A model generated the notes under the pieces. That model made no database searches, was not told the DNA's origin, and saw nothing but the letters and a program-made list of their open reading frames with translations. This document shows, piece by piece, positions 40,178 through 48,471 of a DNA stretch of 64,000 nucleotides (position 1 is its first letter; the number at the start of each line of letters is the position of its first letter). The DNA comes from Ancylobacter pratisalsi (GTDB lineage: Bacteria > Pseudomonadota > Alphaproteobacteria > Rhizobiales > Xanthobacteraceae). The position numbers were made by a program, and so were the translations under genes. The stretch is taken from assembly GCF_010669125.1 (NCBI RefSeq), contig NZ_CP048630.1, forward strand, positions 4,274,001-4,338,000, read 5' to 3'.

Positions 40178-40611
40178 GACAAGCCATGGATGTCATCATC
40201 TACCACAACCCGGATTGCGGCACCTCGCGCAACACGCTGGCGATGATCCGCAATGCGGGCATCGAGCCGCATGTGATTGAGTATCTGAAGACGCCGCCCA
40301 CGCGGGCGATGCTGGTGCAGCTCATAGATCGCATGGGCGTCAGCGTACGTGCCGTGCTGCGGGAAAAGGGTACGCCCTATGCCGCGCTCGGCCTCGACGA
40401 TCCCGGCCTGACCGACGATCAGCTCATCGACGCCATGATGGCCCATCCGATCCTCATCAACCGGCCGATCGTGGTCAGCCCCATGGGAGTAAAACTCTGT
40501 CGCCCTTCGGAAGCGGTGCTGGACCTGCTGCCGCCACCGCGCGGGGCCTTCGTCAAGGAAGATGGCGAGCGTGTGCTGGACGCGTCCGGCCAGCGTGTAG
40601 CCAAGGCGTGA
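40174..40611 (+). CDS. arsC: Arsenate reductase, glutaredoxin-coupled
   Basis: A 145-residue (141 from the internal ATG at 40186) ArsC of the Spx/ArsC fold with catalytic Cys in YHNPDCGTSRNTL and the arginines that bind arsenate, including RPIVVSPMGVKLCRP. It is the E. coli R773 type that uses glutaredoxin and glutathione. The GTG at 40174 overlaps the previous stop; the ATG twelve bases on (MDVIIYHNPD) is equally plausible. Having both ArsC types side by side is somewhat redundant. Confidence 0.92.
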   Translation: MRQAMDVIIYHNPDCGTSRNTLAMIRNAGIEPHVIEYLKTPPTRAMLVQLIDRMGVSVRAVLREKGTPYAALGLDDPGLTDDQLIDAMMAHPILINRPIVVSPMGVKLCRPSEAVLDLLPPPRGAFVKEDGERVLDASGQRVAKA

Positions 40612-40620
40612 GGGGCATCC

Positions 40621-41676
40621 ATGTCGACCTTTGAACGTTACCTCACCCTTTGGGTCGCTCTCTGCATCGCGGTCGGCGTCGGCCTCGGCCATCTGTTGCC
40701 GGGCGTCTTCCAGGCGATTGGCGGGGCGGAGATCGCGCGGGTGAACCTGCCCGTCGCGGTGCTGATCTGGCTCATGGTCATTCCCATGCTGCTGAAGATC
40801 GATTTCGCGGCGCTGGGCGAAGTCGGCCGGCACTGGCGCGGCATCGGTGTCACGCTGTTCGTGAACTGGGCGATCAAACCGTTCTCGATGGCGCTGCTGG
40901 GGTGGCTGTTCATCGGCTGGCTGTTCCGGCCGTTTCTGCCGGAAGACCAGATCGACAGCTATATCGCCGGGCTCATCATCCTTGCCGCCGCGCCCTGCAC
41001 CGCCATGGTGTTTGTATGGTCGAACCTGACCAAGGGGGAACCGCATTTCACGCTGAGCCAGGTCGCGCTGAATGATGCGATCATGGTGGTGGCCTTCGCG
41101 CCGATCGTCGGCCTGCTGCTCGGCCTCTCCGCCATCACCGTGCCGTGGAACACGCTGGTCCTCTCCGTCGTGCTCTACATCGTCGTGCCGTTCGTCGTCG
41201 CGCAGTTTCTCCGTCGCCGGGTGCTGGCGGCGGGTGGGCAGGCGGCGCTCGACAGGCTGCTCGCCCGGCTGGGGCCGGTGTCGCTGACCGCGCTGCTGGC
41301 GACGCTGGTGCTGCTGTTCGGGTTTCAGGGCGAACAGATCATCGCCCAGCCGATGGTGATCGGGCTCCTGGCGGTGCCGATACTCATCCAGGTGTATTTC
41401 AACTCCGGCCTCGCCTACCTGCTCAACCGGTTCGCGGGCGAGCCGCATTGCGTGGCGGGTCCGTCGGCTCTGATCGGGGCCTCCAACTTCTTCGAGCTGG
41501 CGGTCGCGGCCGCCATCAGCCTGTTCGGCTTCCATTCCGGCGCCGCGCTGGCCACCGTTGTCGGTGTGTTGATCGAGGTGCCGGTGATGCTCTCCGTGGT
41601 GTGGATCGTGAACCGCTCCAAGGGCTGGTACGAGCGCGGAGAAAAACGCGCCATAGCGGCGCAGGCGCCGCGCTGA
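40621..41676 (+). CDS. acr3: Arsenite efflux permease Acr3
   Basis: Inner-membrane arsenite extruder of the BART superfamily, with about ten transmembrane helices in 351 residues. It contains the Acr3 signature [29 protein letters not shown] with the conserved Cys needed for As(III) transport, and [20 protein letters not shown] in the second half. It is driven by the membrane potential without an ArsA ATPase. arsH begins within its stop codon. Confidence 0.94.
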   Translation: MSTFERYLTLWVALCIAVGVGLGHLLPGVFQAIGGAEIARVNLPVAVLIWLMVIPMLLKIDFAALGEVGRHWRGIGVTLFVNWAIKPFSMALLGWLFIGWLFRPFLPEDQIDSYIAGLIILAAAPCTAMVFVWSNLTKGEPHFTLSQVALNDAIMVVAFAPIVGLLLGLSAITVPWNTLVLSVVLYIVVPFVVAQFLRRRVLAAGGQAALDRLLARLGPVSLTALLATLVLLFGFQGEQIIAQPMVIGLLAVPILIQVYFNSGLAYLLNRFAGEPHCVAGPSALIGASNFFELAVAAAISLFGFHSGAALATVVGVLIEVPVMLSVVWIVNRSKGWYERGEKRAIAAQAPR

Positions 41677-42386
41677 TGCCGCAGGACCTGCCGAATGTCG
41701 CCGCCGGTTGCCTCGACGTGCCAAGCACCGACCGCCTGCACGTCGCGCCCTCGGCGCATCCACCGCGTATCCTGCTGCTCTACGGCTCGCTGCGCGAGCG
41801 TTCCTACAGCCGCTTTCTGACGCTGGAAGCCGAACGCCTGCTGCGGCATTTCGGGGCGGAGACACGGATCTTCGACCCGCACGGCCTGCCCCTTCCGGAC
41901 GGTGCCGACATCGACCACCCCAAGGTCCGCGAACTACGTGAGTTGTCGCTCTGGTCCGAGGGTCAGGTGTGGACCAGCCCGGAGCGGCATGGCGCGATGA
42001 GCGCGGTGATGAAGGCGCAGATCGACTGGATTCCGCTCTCGGTCGGCGCGCTCCGCCCGACGCAGGGGCGCACATTGGCGGTGATGCAGGTTTCCGGCGG
42101 CTCGCAGAGCTTCAACGCCGTCAACCAGATGCGCGTGCTCGGCCGCTGGATGCGGATGGTGACCATTCCCAACCAGTCGTCGGTGGCTAAGGCCTATCAG
42201 GAATTCGACGAGGCCGGCCGGATGAAGCCCTCCTCCTATTATGACCGTGTGGTCGACGTGATGGAGGAACTGGTCAAGTTCACGCGGCTGACGCGTGATG
42301 TCTCGACCTACCTCACGGACCGCTATAGCGAACGCAAGGAAGCCGCCGAGGCGCTGGCGGCGCGTGTCGGGCTCGAGTCCATCTGA
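41676..42386 (+). CDS. arsH: Organoarsenical/NADPH-FMN reductase ArsH
   Basis: NADPH-dependent flavodoxin-fold protein that oxidises trivalent organoarsenicals and reduces quinones. The 236-residue protein contains [18 protein letters not shown] (FMN phosphate loop), [21 protein letters not shown] and [25 protein letters not shown], all ArsH hallmarks. The ATG shares one base with the acr3 stop (TGATG). It is the last ars gene and converges on mxaX. Confidence 0.94.
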   Translation: MPQDLPNVAAGCLDVPSTDRLHVAPSAHPPRILLLYGSLRERSYSRFLTLEAERLLRHFGAETRIFDPHGLPLPDGADIDHPKVRELRELSLWSEGQVWTSPERHGAMSAVMKAQIDWIPLSVGALRPTQGRTLAVMQVSGGSQSFNAVNQMRVLGRWMRMVTIPNQSSVAKAYQEFDEAGRMKPSSYYDRVVDVMEELVKFTRLTRDVSTYLTDRYSERKEAAEALAARVGLESI

Positions 42387-42398
42387 ACGGGCGCGCCC

Positions 42399-43052
42399 TC
42401 ACTGCCGGCCGGTTCGTCCCGTCGGGGCCGTGGCGACGTACTGGATCGCGCGGCGTACCAGCTCGGGCAGCGTGCTCGCGCCGAGCTTCGTTCTCAGCTG
42501 CGAGCAGGTGTTGGCGACGGTCTTGTAGCTGATGCCGAGTTCCGCGGCGATCTGGGTGTAGTCGCGCCCATCCGCCAGCAGGGACAGCGTCTGCAATTCA
42601 CGCAGCGTGATGTCGGCGAGTGGCGCGGTCTTCGACGTCCCGAGCATGGCGACCTGCATGGCGAGGTCGTGGCTCATATAGGGCTGGCCGCGACGCACCC
42701 GCTCGAAGGCCTCGATCAGTGCGCCCGAGGTTGTATCTTTCAGCACATAGCCATTGGCGCCGGCTTCCAGCGCGCGGCTGGCGATGATCGGATCACCGTG
42801 CATAGAAAAGACGAGGATCGGCGTGCGTGCGCTCTGTCGCCTCAGCCGGCGCACCAGAGGCAGGCCGCTCAGTCCGTTGCCCTGAAGCGCAAGGTCGACG
42901 ATGACAACATCGGGCTTCTCGCGTCGGAACAGGCGGTAGCCTGAAAGCGCGGTGCCCGCCTCAAGGATGCGCTCAACGCCCGCGTCCTCCAGCAGCCGCC
43001 GGCACCCCTGCAGGACGATGGGATGATCATCGATCACCAGAACGCTGGTCAT
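42399..43052 (-). CDS. mxaX: Methanol oxidation response regulator MxaX (MoxX)
   Basis: NarL/LuxR-type response regulator of 217 residues from the ATG at 43052. The receiver domain shows VLVIDDHP and the phospho-acceptor Asp in VIVDLALQG, with Lys in GYVLKDTT. The C-terminal HTH reads ITLRELQTLSLLADGRDYTQIAAELGISYKTVANTCSQLRTKL. The order mxaZ-mxaY-mxaX divergent from mxaF is that of the Paracoccus denitrificans moxZYX genes, which control methanol dehydrogenase synthesis. Its ATG overlaps the mxaY stop by four bases. Confidence 0.9.
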   Translation of the reverse strand: MTSVLVIDDHPIVLQGCRRLLEDAGVERILEAGTALSGYRLFRREKPDVVIVDLALQGNGLSGLPLVRRLRRQSARTPILVFSMHGDPIIASRALEAGANGYVLKDTTSGALIEAFERVRRGQPYMSHDLAMQVAMLGTSKTAPLADITLRELQTLSLLADGRDYTQIAAELGISYKTVANTCSQLRTKLGASTLPELVRRAIQYVATAPTGRTGRQ

Positions 43053-44482
43053 TGGCTCACCGTTGTCTCGGCCGTGACGATGTTGTGCATCGCCGGATGA
43101 AGCGGGATGGTGATCTCGATCCGCGTCCCGTGCGGCTCGCCTGGGACGATACGCCAGCACCCGCCCAGCGCCCCGATGCGCTCCTCGATACCGATCAGCC
43201 CGAATCCGGGCGAGGTATCGGCGCGCATGCCGGTGCCGTCATCCTCCACCACCAATTCGAGCAGGCCCTCGCGGCTGTCGTGGCGCAGCGTGATGCCGAT
43301 CTGCATGGCGTCGCCGTGGCGCAGCGCGTTGGTGACGGCTTCCTGGAGGCAGCGGAACACGGTGATGTCGATACTGTCGCCATAGCGGTCGGCGAGGCCG
43401 GTGCTGACGAGCCGGAAGGTGCGATCGGGCGCGTGCCCCCGGAAGTCGGCGACCAGATCGGCGATCACCGCCGACAACGGGACGTGGCCGAGAGCCATGG
43501 GACGAATGCGGCGCAGGAGCTGGCGGTTCAGCCCCTGTATCCGGTCGAGGATCTCGACCATCGTCTCCACCCGCTCGGCCATCCGGCCGGCAAGATCGGT
43601 CTCGGTGCGCGCGGAAAGCCGTGCGAGCGACTCGAGATTGGCGCGCAGGCCGAACAGGCAGGGGCCAAGCTCGTCATGCAGGTCCGAAGCGATCTGGCGT
43701 CGCTCGTCGTCCTGTACCTGGATCAGGCGCTCGTTGAGGCGGGAATTGTCATCGCGGGCACGGCGCAGCGCCAGACCGAGCGCATTGAAGCGATCGGCGA
43801 TGACGGCGAGTTCGCTGACCGAGGGAGGTGGCAGGCGATGCTCGAAATGCCCCTCCTCAAGCTCCTGCAGGCCGGCCGACAGCGTGTTGAGCGGCTTGAG
43901 CAACCGGCCAAGCGCGAGATAGAGCGCGGCGAGGATGGCCACATTGACGACGATCGCGAGCCAGGCGAGCGACGACATGTCTTCCCACACCTCGGCGATT
44001 TCGTCCGAGGCCTCGCCCGTGACCCTTACATGGCCGACAAGCGCGCCGTTCTCAAACACCGACACATCACGCTCCGCCGGGGGCACGCTTATCAGCGCGG
44101 TGAACCAGCCCGGCACTTCCTCCTTCTCGTCATCCTCGACGTCACGCGTCGGTGGCGCCACGTCGACGCCGTTTCCCTGGGCGTCTTCGATCCGGATCCG
44201 CACATGGCGCAACCCGTTGATATGTAGCGGAAGCTGGGCGAGAGACCCGGTGCTGTCAGGCGCGTCGGCGAGGCGCAGGGCGGTTTCCTCGACGAACCGC
44301 ACGGCGACCGCGAGAGACGACAATATCTCCGTCTCGGTCGCGCGCCGGGCGTTGGCGATAACCACCACCATGGCCGCCAGCGCGGCGCATAGATTGATGG
44401 CGATCACGGCGGCCATCACCTGACGGCGCAGGGAGCGTGGCTTTAGGACAGCCTGAGAGGACTGCGGCGCAAACGCGCTCAT
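43049..44482 (-). CDS. mxaY: Methanol oxidation sensor histidine kinase MxaY (MoxY)
   Basis: HisKA_3-type sensor kinase of 477 residues. It has a first transmembrane helix at about 22-44, a periplasmic sensor region of about 125 residues with an acidic stretch (DVEDDEKEE), a second helix at about 171-192, and a HAMP domain. Phospho-acceptor His268 lies in QIASDLHDELGPCLFGL, and the ATPase domain has VVEDDGTGM and GFGLIGIEERIGALGG. Its partner MxaX is encoded next. The acidic periplasmic patch could sense a metal or small molecule (inference). It overlaps mxaZ by four bases. Confidence 0.9.
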   Translation of the reverse strand: MSAFAPQSSQAVLKPRSLRRQVMAAVIAINLCAALAAMVVVIANARRATETEILSSLAVAVRFVEETALRLADAPDSTGSLAQLPLHINGLRHVRIRIEDAQGNGVDVAPPTRDVEDDEKEEVPGWFTALISVPPAERDVSVFENGALVGHVRVTGEASDEIAEVWEDMSSLAWLAIVVNVAILAALYLALGRLLKPLNTLSAGLQELEEGHFEHRLPPPSVSELAVIADRFNALGLALRRARDDNSRLNERLIQVQDDERRQIASDLHDELGPCLFGLRANLESLARLSARTETDLAGRMAERVETMVEILDRIQGLNRQLLRRIRPMALGHVPLSAVIADLVADFRGHAPDRTFRLVSTGLADRYGDSIDITVFRCLQEAVTNALRHGDAMQIGITLRHDSREGLLELVVEDDGTGMRADTSPGFGLIGIEERIGALGGCWRIVPGEPHGTRIEITIPLHPAMHNIVTAETTVSQ

Positions 44483-44997
44483 TCAGCGTCTCCCCGGTGG
44501 GTAGGCTCAGCGTGCAGCGCGGCTAGCGCGTCGCGGCGCGACATGCCTTGCGAGCGCAGATTGAAATAATGCTGGCAGATGTCGCTGAAGCCGCTGCGCG
44601 AGCCTTTCGCCGCCAGCGACGCAAAGTCCGTCAGCAGTTGCCGTGCGGTCTCGCGAACATTGATCTCGGCCAGCATCGCTTCCAGCTGCGCAGCCCGGTT
44701 GGCGATCATCCGGTCGGTCTCGCCAAAGCGCTGGTCGGCGTCATCCAGTAACTCGCGCCAGCCGGCAACCGCGGGCGCGTCGGCGGCAAGATCGGCGCCC
44801 GCCTCCCGGCTGGCCAGCCAGCGCGCGGGCGGCGTGGCGTCCGTGGGTTGAAGCCAGCTTTTGCGCACCAGCGCGTCCCCGGCCGCCTCCGTCACGCGCT
44901 CGCCCCGCTCAGGCTCGCCCGCATCGGGGCAACCGGCCAGCACCAGGGCGGTGGTGACCAGAGACAGGTGGCGAACGATGGGCGGAGCGAGCTTCAT
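44479..44997 (-). CDS. mxaZ: MxaZ (MoxZ) lipoprotein upstream of MxaY sensor kinase
   Basis: A 172-residue protein with a short signal sequence ending in the lipobox LVLAGC, so it is probably a periplasm-facing lipoprotein. The mature part is helical and charged, with no domain I recognise (EINVRETARQLLTDF, SGFSDICQHYFNLRSQGMSRR). In Paracoccus the small moxZ gene precedes moxY, and I name it by that synteny. No clear Shine-Dalgarno site is seen before the ATG; an AT-rich palindrome lies 10-23 bases upstream instead. It may modulate the kinase (inference). Confidence 0.75.
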   Translation of the reverse strand: MKLAPPIVRHLSLVTTALVLAGCPDAGEPERGERVTEAAGDALVRKSWLQPTDATPPARWLASREAGADLAADAPAVAGWRELLDDADQRFGETDRMIANRAAQLEAMLAEINVRETARQLLTDFASLAAKGSRSGFSDICQHYFNLRSQGMSRRDALAALHAEPTHRGDAE

Positions 44998-45006
44998 GAA
45001 TACTTA

Positions 45007-45020
45007 TGATAATCTTATCA
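45007..45020. promoter_or_regulatory. AT-rich 14-bp palindrome beside mxaZ
   Basis: TGATAA and TTATCA are perfect arms around TC, lying 10-23 bases upstream of the mxaZ start codon in an otherwise GC-rich region. It could be the operator or part of the -10 region of mxaZYX. Confidence 0.45.
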
Positions 45021-45096
45021 GTAAATCGTTGCAGCGTGCCTTGTGGGGCGATTTGATTCGAGGCCGGCCCGTGACATTAGCCGGCTCATGTCATGG

Positions 45097-45145
45097 GTCG
45101 CTTCGGCCGTAGGATCGCAAGCCACTGTCATGGAAGCGACTTTTT
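45097..45145 (+). terminator. Long-arm hairpin followed by T5 in the mxaF upstream region
   Basis: GTCGCTTC and GAAGCGAC are perfect 8-bp arms with a 28-base interior, followed directly by TTTTT. On the plus strand this looks like an intrinsic terminator or the 3' end of a small RNA, about 320 bases before mxaF. It could also be an attenuator if transcription begins further upstream. Confidence 0.45.
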
Positions 45146-45265
45146 CGCAGTAAGGCAAGCCCGAACGCCGCGACGGGAACTTTTCCCTGTCCGAGGAAGG
45201 AAAAATACCCTGCCAGAACTTCCTAACGTCCTACAGACAAGGAAGCTGCATCTGGAGAACACTCC

Positions 45266-45294
45266 AAGTGAAGAACAGCGAATTCCAATAGAAA
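45266..45294 (+). promoter_or_regulatory. Tentative mxaF promoter
   Basis: AAGTGA (45266-45271), a 17-base spacer, and TAGAAA (45289-45294) resemble the AAGACA/TAGAA hexamers described for the Methylobacterium mxaF promoter, with four of six matches at -35. Transcription would start near 45301, giving a leader of about 165 bases; a long mxaF leader is also known in Methylobacterium. Confidence 0.35.
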
Positions 45295-45464
45295 CATAAG
45301 AACGCGTCTTCATCTCGGACAATGTCTCTGCGGTACCGCCAAGTTCCGCAGTCCGGTTTCCCGGCAGGTCTCAGATGAGGAAGCAAATAAATCCGCAGTA
45401 TCGGGCCCGAGGCCACAGGTGCATGCGGAGCGGTCTGGGAATAGGAAACGCGAGGGAAAGTCCC

Positions 45465-47369
45465 ATGAGTCGACTGCACTCTTCGGTGTCAGCACTCACC
45501 GTCGCCACCGCACTGGTGGCTACGGTCGGCTTGGCAGGCATGGTGCCGGCGGTGGCCAACGACAAGCTGGTCGAGCTGTCGGAAGGCACCGACAACTGGC
45601 CGATGACCGGCAAGAATTACAGCGCCAACAACTACAGCGAGGCGAAGGAGATCAACAAGGACAACGTCAAGCAGCTCAAGGCTGCCTGGTCGTTCTCCAC
45701 CGGCGTCCTGAGCGGCCATGAGGGCACGCCCCTGGTTGTGGACGGCGTGATGTTCATCCATTCGCCCTTCCCCAACACCACCTTCGCCGTCTCGCTCGAC
45801 GAGCCCGGCAGGATCTTGTGGCAGCACAAGCCCAAACAGAACCCGACAGCCCGCGCGGTGGCCTGCTGCGACGTCGTCAATCGCGGCCTCGCCTACTGGC
45901 CCGGCAATGGCGATGTCGCCCCGCTCATCATCAAGACTCAGCTCGACGGCCATGTCGTCGCCCTCAACGCCAAGACCGGCGAAGAGTACTGGAAGCTTGA
46001 GAACTCCGACATCAAGGTCGGCTCCACGCTGACCATCGCGCCCTATGTCATCAAGGATACCGTGCTGGTCGGCTCCTCCGGTGCGGAACTGGGCGTGCGC
46101 GGCTATGTGACCGCCTACGACATCCCCACCGGCGTGCAGAAGTGGCGGGCCTATGCGACCGGCCCGGATTCCGAGGTGATGCTCGGCGACGACTTCAACG
46201 ACGCCAACCCGCATTACGGCCAGAAGGGCCTCGGTCAGGCGACGTGGGAAGGCGAGGCCTGGAAGATCGGCGGTGGCACCAACTGGGGCTGGTACGCCTT
46301 CGATCCGGACACCAACCTGTTCTATTACGGCTCGGGAAATCCCGCGCCCTGGAACGAGACCATGCGTCCGGGCGACAACAAGTGGACCATGACCATCTGG
46401 GGCCGGGACATCGACACCGGCGAGGCCAAGTTCGGCTACCAGAAGACCCCGCATGACGAATGGGACTATGCCGGCGTCAACGTGATGATGCTCTCCGAGC
46501 AGCAGGACAAGGAGGGCAAGATGCGCAAGCTTCTCACCCATCCGGACCGCAACGGCATCGTCTACACGCTGGACCGCACCAATGGCGACCTGATCTCCGC
46601 CGACAAGATCGACGACACCGTCAACTGGGTGAAGCAGGTCGACCTCAAGACCGGCCTGCCCCAGCGCGATCCCGAATATGCCACGCGCATGGACCACAAG
46701 GGCCGCGACATCTGCCCCTCCGCCATGGGCTACCACAATCAGGGACACGACTCCTACGATCCGGAGCGCAAGTCCTTCTTCATGGGCATCAACCACATCT
46801 GCATGGATTGGGAGCCCTTCATGCTGCCCTATCGTGCCGGCCAGTTCTTCGTCGGCGCGACGCTGAACATGTATCCGGGCCCGAAGGGCGATCGGCAGAA
46901 GTATGAGGGTCTGGGCCAGGTGAAGGCCTATGACGCCATCAACAACACCTACAAGTGGGAAGTGATGGAGCGTTTCGCGGCCTGGGGCGGCACGCTCGCC
47001 ACGGCTGGCGGCGTGATGTTCTACGGAACGCTGGACGGCTTCATCAAGGCCCGTGACAGCGATACCGGCGAGCTGCTGTGGAAGTTCAAGCTGCCGTCCG
47101 GCGTCATCGGCCACCCCATGACCTACACCCATAACGGCACGCAGTATGTCGCCATCTATTACGGCGTCGGCGGCTGGCCGGGCGTGGGCCTGGTGTTCGA
47201 CCTGAACGACCCGACCGCCGGTCTCGGCTCGGTGGGCGCGTTCAAGCAGCTCCAGCACTACACCCAGATGGGCGGCGGCGTGATGGTGTTCTCGCTCGAC
47301 GGCAAGAACCCCTACGACGACCCGAACCTCGGCGAGTACTCCACCGAGATCATCCGTACCGGCGGCTGA
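45465..47369 (+). CDS. mxaF: Methanol dehydrogenase large subunit MxaF (calcium type)
   Basis: Periplasmic PQQ-dependent methanol dehydrogenase alpha subunit that oxidises methanol to formaldehyde, as alpha2beta2 with MxaI. The 634-residue precursor has a signal peptide ending PAVA before NDKLVEL. It has the vicinal disulfide in [13 protein letters not shown], the catalytic Asp in DEWDYAGVN, and eight propeller blades with tryptophan docking motifs. The residue two after the catalytic Asp is Ala, which marks the calcium form and rules out XoxF. The ATG at 45465 follows GAGGGAAAG; an upstream in-frame ATG at 45375 would extend past a normal signal peptide. First gene of the mxa operon. Confidence 0.97.
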   Translation: MSRLHSSVSALTVATALVATVGLAGMVPAVANDKLVELSEGTDNWPMTGKNYSANNYSEAKEINKDNVKQLKAAWSFSTGVLSGHEGTPLVVDGVMFIHSPFPNTTFAVSLDEPGRILWQHKPKQNPTARAVACCDVVNRGLAYWPGNGDVAPLIIKTQLDGHVVALNAKTGEEYWKLENSDIKVGSTLTIAPYVIKDTVLVGSSGAELGVRGYVTAYDIPTGVQKWRAYATGPDSEVMLGDDFNDANPHYGQKGLGQATWEGEAWKIGGGTNWGWYAFDPDTNLFYYGSGNPAPWNETMRPGDNKWTMTIWGRDIDTGEAKFGYQKTPHDEWDYAGVNVMMLSEQQDKEGKMRKLLTHPDRNGIVYTLDRTNGDLISADKIDDTVNWVKQVDLKTGLPQRDPEYATRMDHKGRDICPSAMGYHNQGHDSYDPERKSFFMGINHICMDWEPFMLPYRAGQFFVGATLNMYPGPKGDRQKYEGLGQVKAYDAINNTYKWEVMERFAAWGGTLATAGGVMFYGTLDGFIKARDSDTGELLWKFKLPSGVIGHPMTYTHNGTQYVAIYYGVGGWPGVGLVFDLNDPTAGLGSVGAFKQLQHYTQMGGGVMVFSLDGKNPYDDPNLGEYSTEIIRTGG

Positions 47370-47385
47370 CGACGCCCCGAGGAAT

Positions 47386-47456
47386 GGCCGCCCGGCGCCT
47401 TGCTTTGCGGGTGCCAATTCGCCCCAGGCACGTCACAGCGTGCGCACCGGGCGGCC
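47386..47456 (+). other. Long-range hairpin after mxaF
   Basis: GGCCGCCCGG (47386-47395) and CCGGGCGGCC (47447-47456) are perfect 10-bp arms enclosing 51 bases that include a smaller GCACG/CGTGC hairpin. The right arm is followed by GCCTTTCG. It lies in the 147-base mxaF-mxaJ gap. It probably stabilises the mxaF mRNA 3' end or partly stops transcription, so that MxaF is made in excess of MxaJ. Confidence 0.6.
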
Positions 47457-47516
47457 GCCTTTCGAACATTCCCAGCAAACCGGACCGCGAGGCCGGTGCG
47501 TGCCAGGAGATCCCCG

Positions 47517-48410
47517 ATGTTCCGAACACCGATGTCCCTCAGCAAAGCTGTAAGTCCGCTCGCTCTCATCGCCGCCGGCATCGTCACCGCCGGTGTCTCG
47601 TTCTCCGGGTTGGCCGGCGCCGCGACCGACGCCGTGGATAAGGAGGGCGCCGCCAAGGAGCTGCGCATCTGCGCTTCCAATGCCGAGGCGCCGTTCTCCG
47701 AGAAGGATTCCACCGGCTTCGAGGACCGCATCGCCACCGTGCTGGCGGACGCCATGGGACGCAAGCCCGTGTTCGTGCGCACCGATCGGCCCGGCATCTA
47801 TCTGGTGCGCGACCAGCTCGACAAGAAGAACTGCGACGTGGTCATGGGGGTGGATGCCGGAGACGAGCGGGTGCTCACCTCCCGGCCCTATTACCGCACG
47901 GGCTACGTGCTGGTGACCAAGCAGGACCGCGGCATCACCGCGAGCCGGTGGGACGACGAGCAGGTGAAGGACCAGAGCCGTTTCGCGGTGCGCTTCTACT
48001 CGCCGGCCGAGACGCTGCTGAAGCGCATCGGCCGCTTCGAGGACAACGCCGCGTATATGTACTCGCTGGTCGACTTCAAATCCCGGCGCAACCAGTGGAT
48101 CCAGGTACCCGGTGACCGGCTGGTGGGCGAGGTCGCCCGCGGCGATGCCGATGTCGCGGTGGCCTTCGCTCCCGAGGTCGCACGCTATGTGAAGGAATCG
48201 CGCACCCCGCTTCGCATGACGCTGATCAGCAACGACATCGATCAGCCGGACGGTACGCCAATTCCGATGCAGTACGACCAGGCCATCGGTGTGCGCCGGG
48301 AAGATGCCGCGCTGCGCGCCGAACTCGACCGGGCGCTGGAGACGTCGCGGACGGAGATCGAGAAGATCCTGACCGAGGAAGGCATTCCGCTGCTCAAGCC
48401 GAACAGTTGA
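47517..48410 (+). CDS. mxaJ: Methanol oxidation protein MxaJ (periplasmic solute-binding fold)
   Basis: Periplasmic protein of the type 3 solute-binding-protein fold, needed for active methanol dehydrogenase and sometimes found associated with it. The 297-residue precursor has a signal peptide ([20 protein letters not shown]), then [27 protein letters not shown] and the family motif [29 protein letters not shown]. The ATG at 47517 sits six bases after AGGAGA; the open frame upstream is not supported by any homology. MxaJ is the standard second mxa gene. Confidence 0.95.
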   Translation: MFRTPMSLSKAVSPLALIAAGIVTAGVSFSGLAGAATDAVDKEGAAKELRICASNAEAPFSEKDSTGFEDRIATVLADAMGRKPVFVRTDRPGIYLVRDQLDKKNCDVVMGVDAGDERVLTSRPYYRTGYVLVTKQDRGITASRWDDEQVKDQSRFAVRFYSPAETLLKRIGRFEDNAAYMYSLVDFKSRRNQWIQVPGDRLVGEVARGDADVAVAFAPEVARYVKESRTPLRMTLISNDIDQPDGTPIPMQYDQAIGVRREDAALRAELDRALETSRTEIEKILTEEGIPLLKPNS

Positions 48411-48422
48411 GCTTCCCCTCTG

Positions 48423-48445
48423 CCCGGCGCGAGCGCCGCCGGGCC
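48423..48445 (+). other. GC-rich hairpin between mxaJ and mxaG
   Basis: The segment pairs CGGCG with CGCCG around a CGAG loop, with outer GCC/GGC pairing across a small bulge, and is followed by a C/T-rich run (CTCCTTCCC). It begins 12 bases after the mxaJ stop. It may protect or pause the transcript between these genes. Confidence 0.5.
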
Positions 48446-48471
48446 TCCTTCCCGCGATGCGAAAAGGTCCG

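Larger units (their letters stand above)
44998..45464 (+). promoter_or_regulatory. Divergent mxaZ-mxaF regulatory region
   Basis: This 467-base gap contains no believable gene. Going rightward it holds an AT-rich 14-bp palindrome at 45007-45020, then an inverted repeat TGACAT/ATGTCA at 45072-45077 and 45088-45093. Next come the arms GTCGCTTC (45097-45104) and GAAGCGAC (45133-45140) followed by TTTTT. A purine-rich stretch follows, then promoter-like hexamers near 45266-45294, a leader of about 165 bases, and the mxaF ribosome-binding site GAGGGAAAG. The density of symmetric elements fits control by MxaX. Confidence 0.6.

Noticed and set aside
45018..45322. Small open frames in the mxaZ-mxaF gap
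   Set aside because: They have no good start context or protein-like composition and cover the palindromes and hairpins; regulatory DNA is more likely.
45489..47417. A 642-codon open frame antisense to mxaF
   Set aside because: It is a by-product of high-GC codon use on the opposite strand. Its composition (rich in His, Arg, Gly) has no domain, and it lies wholly within a certain gene.
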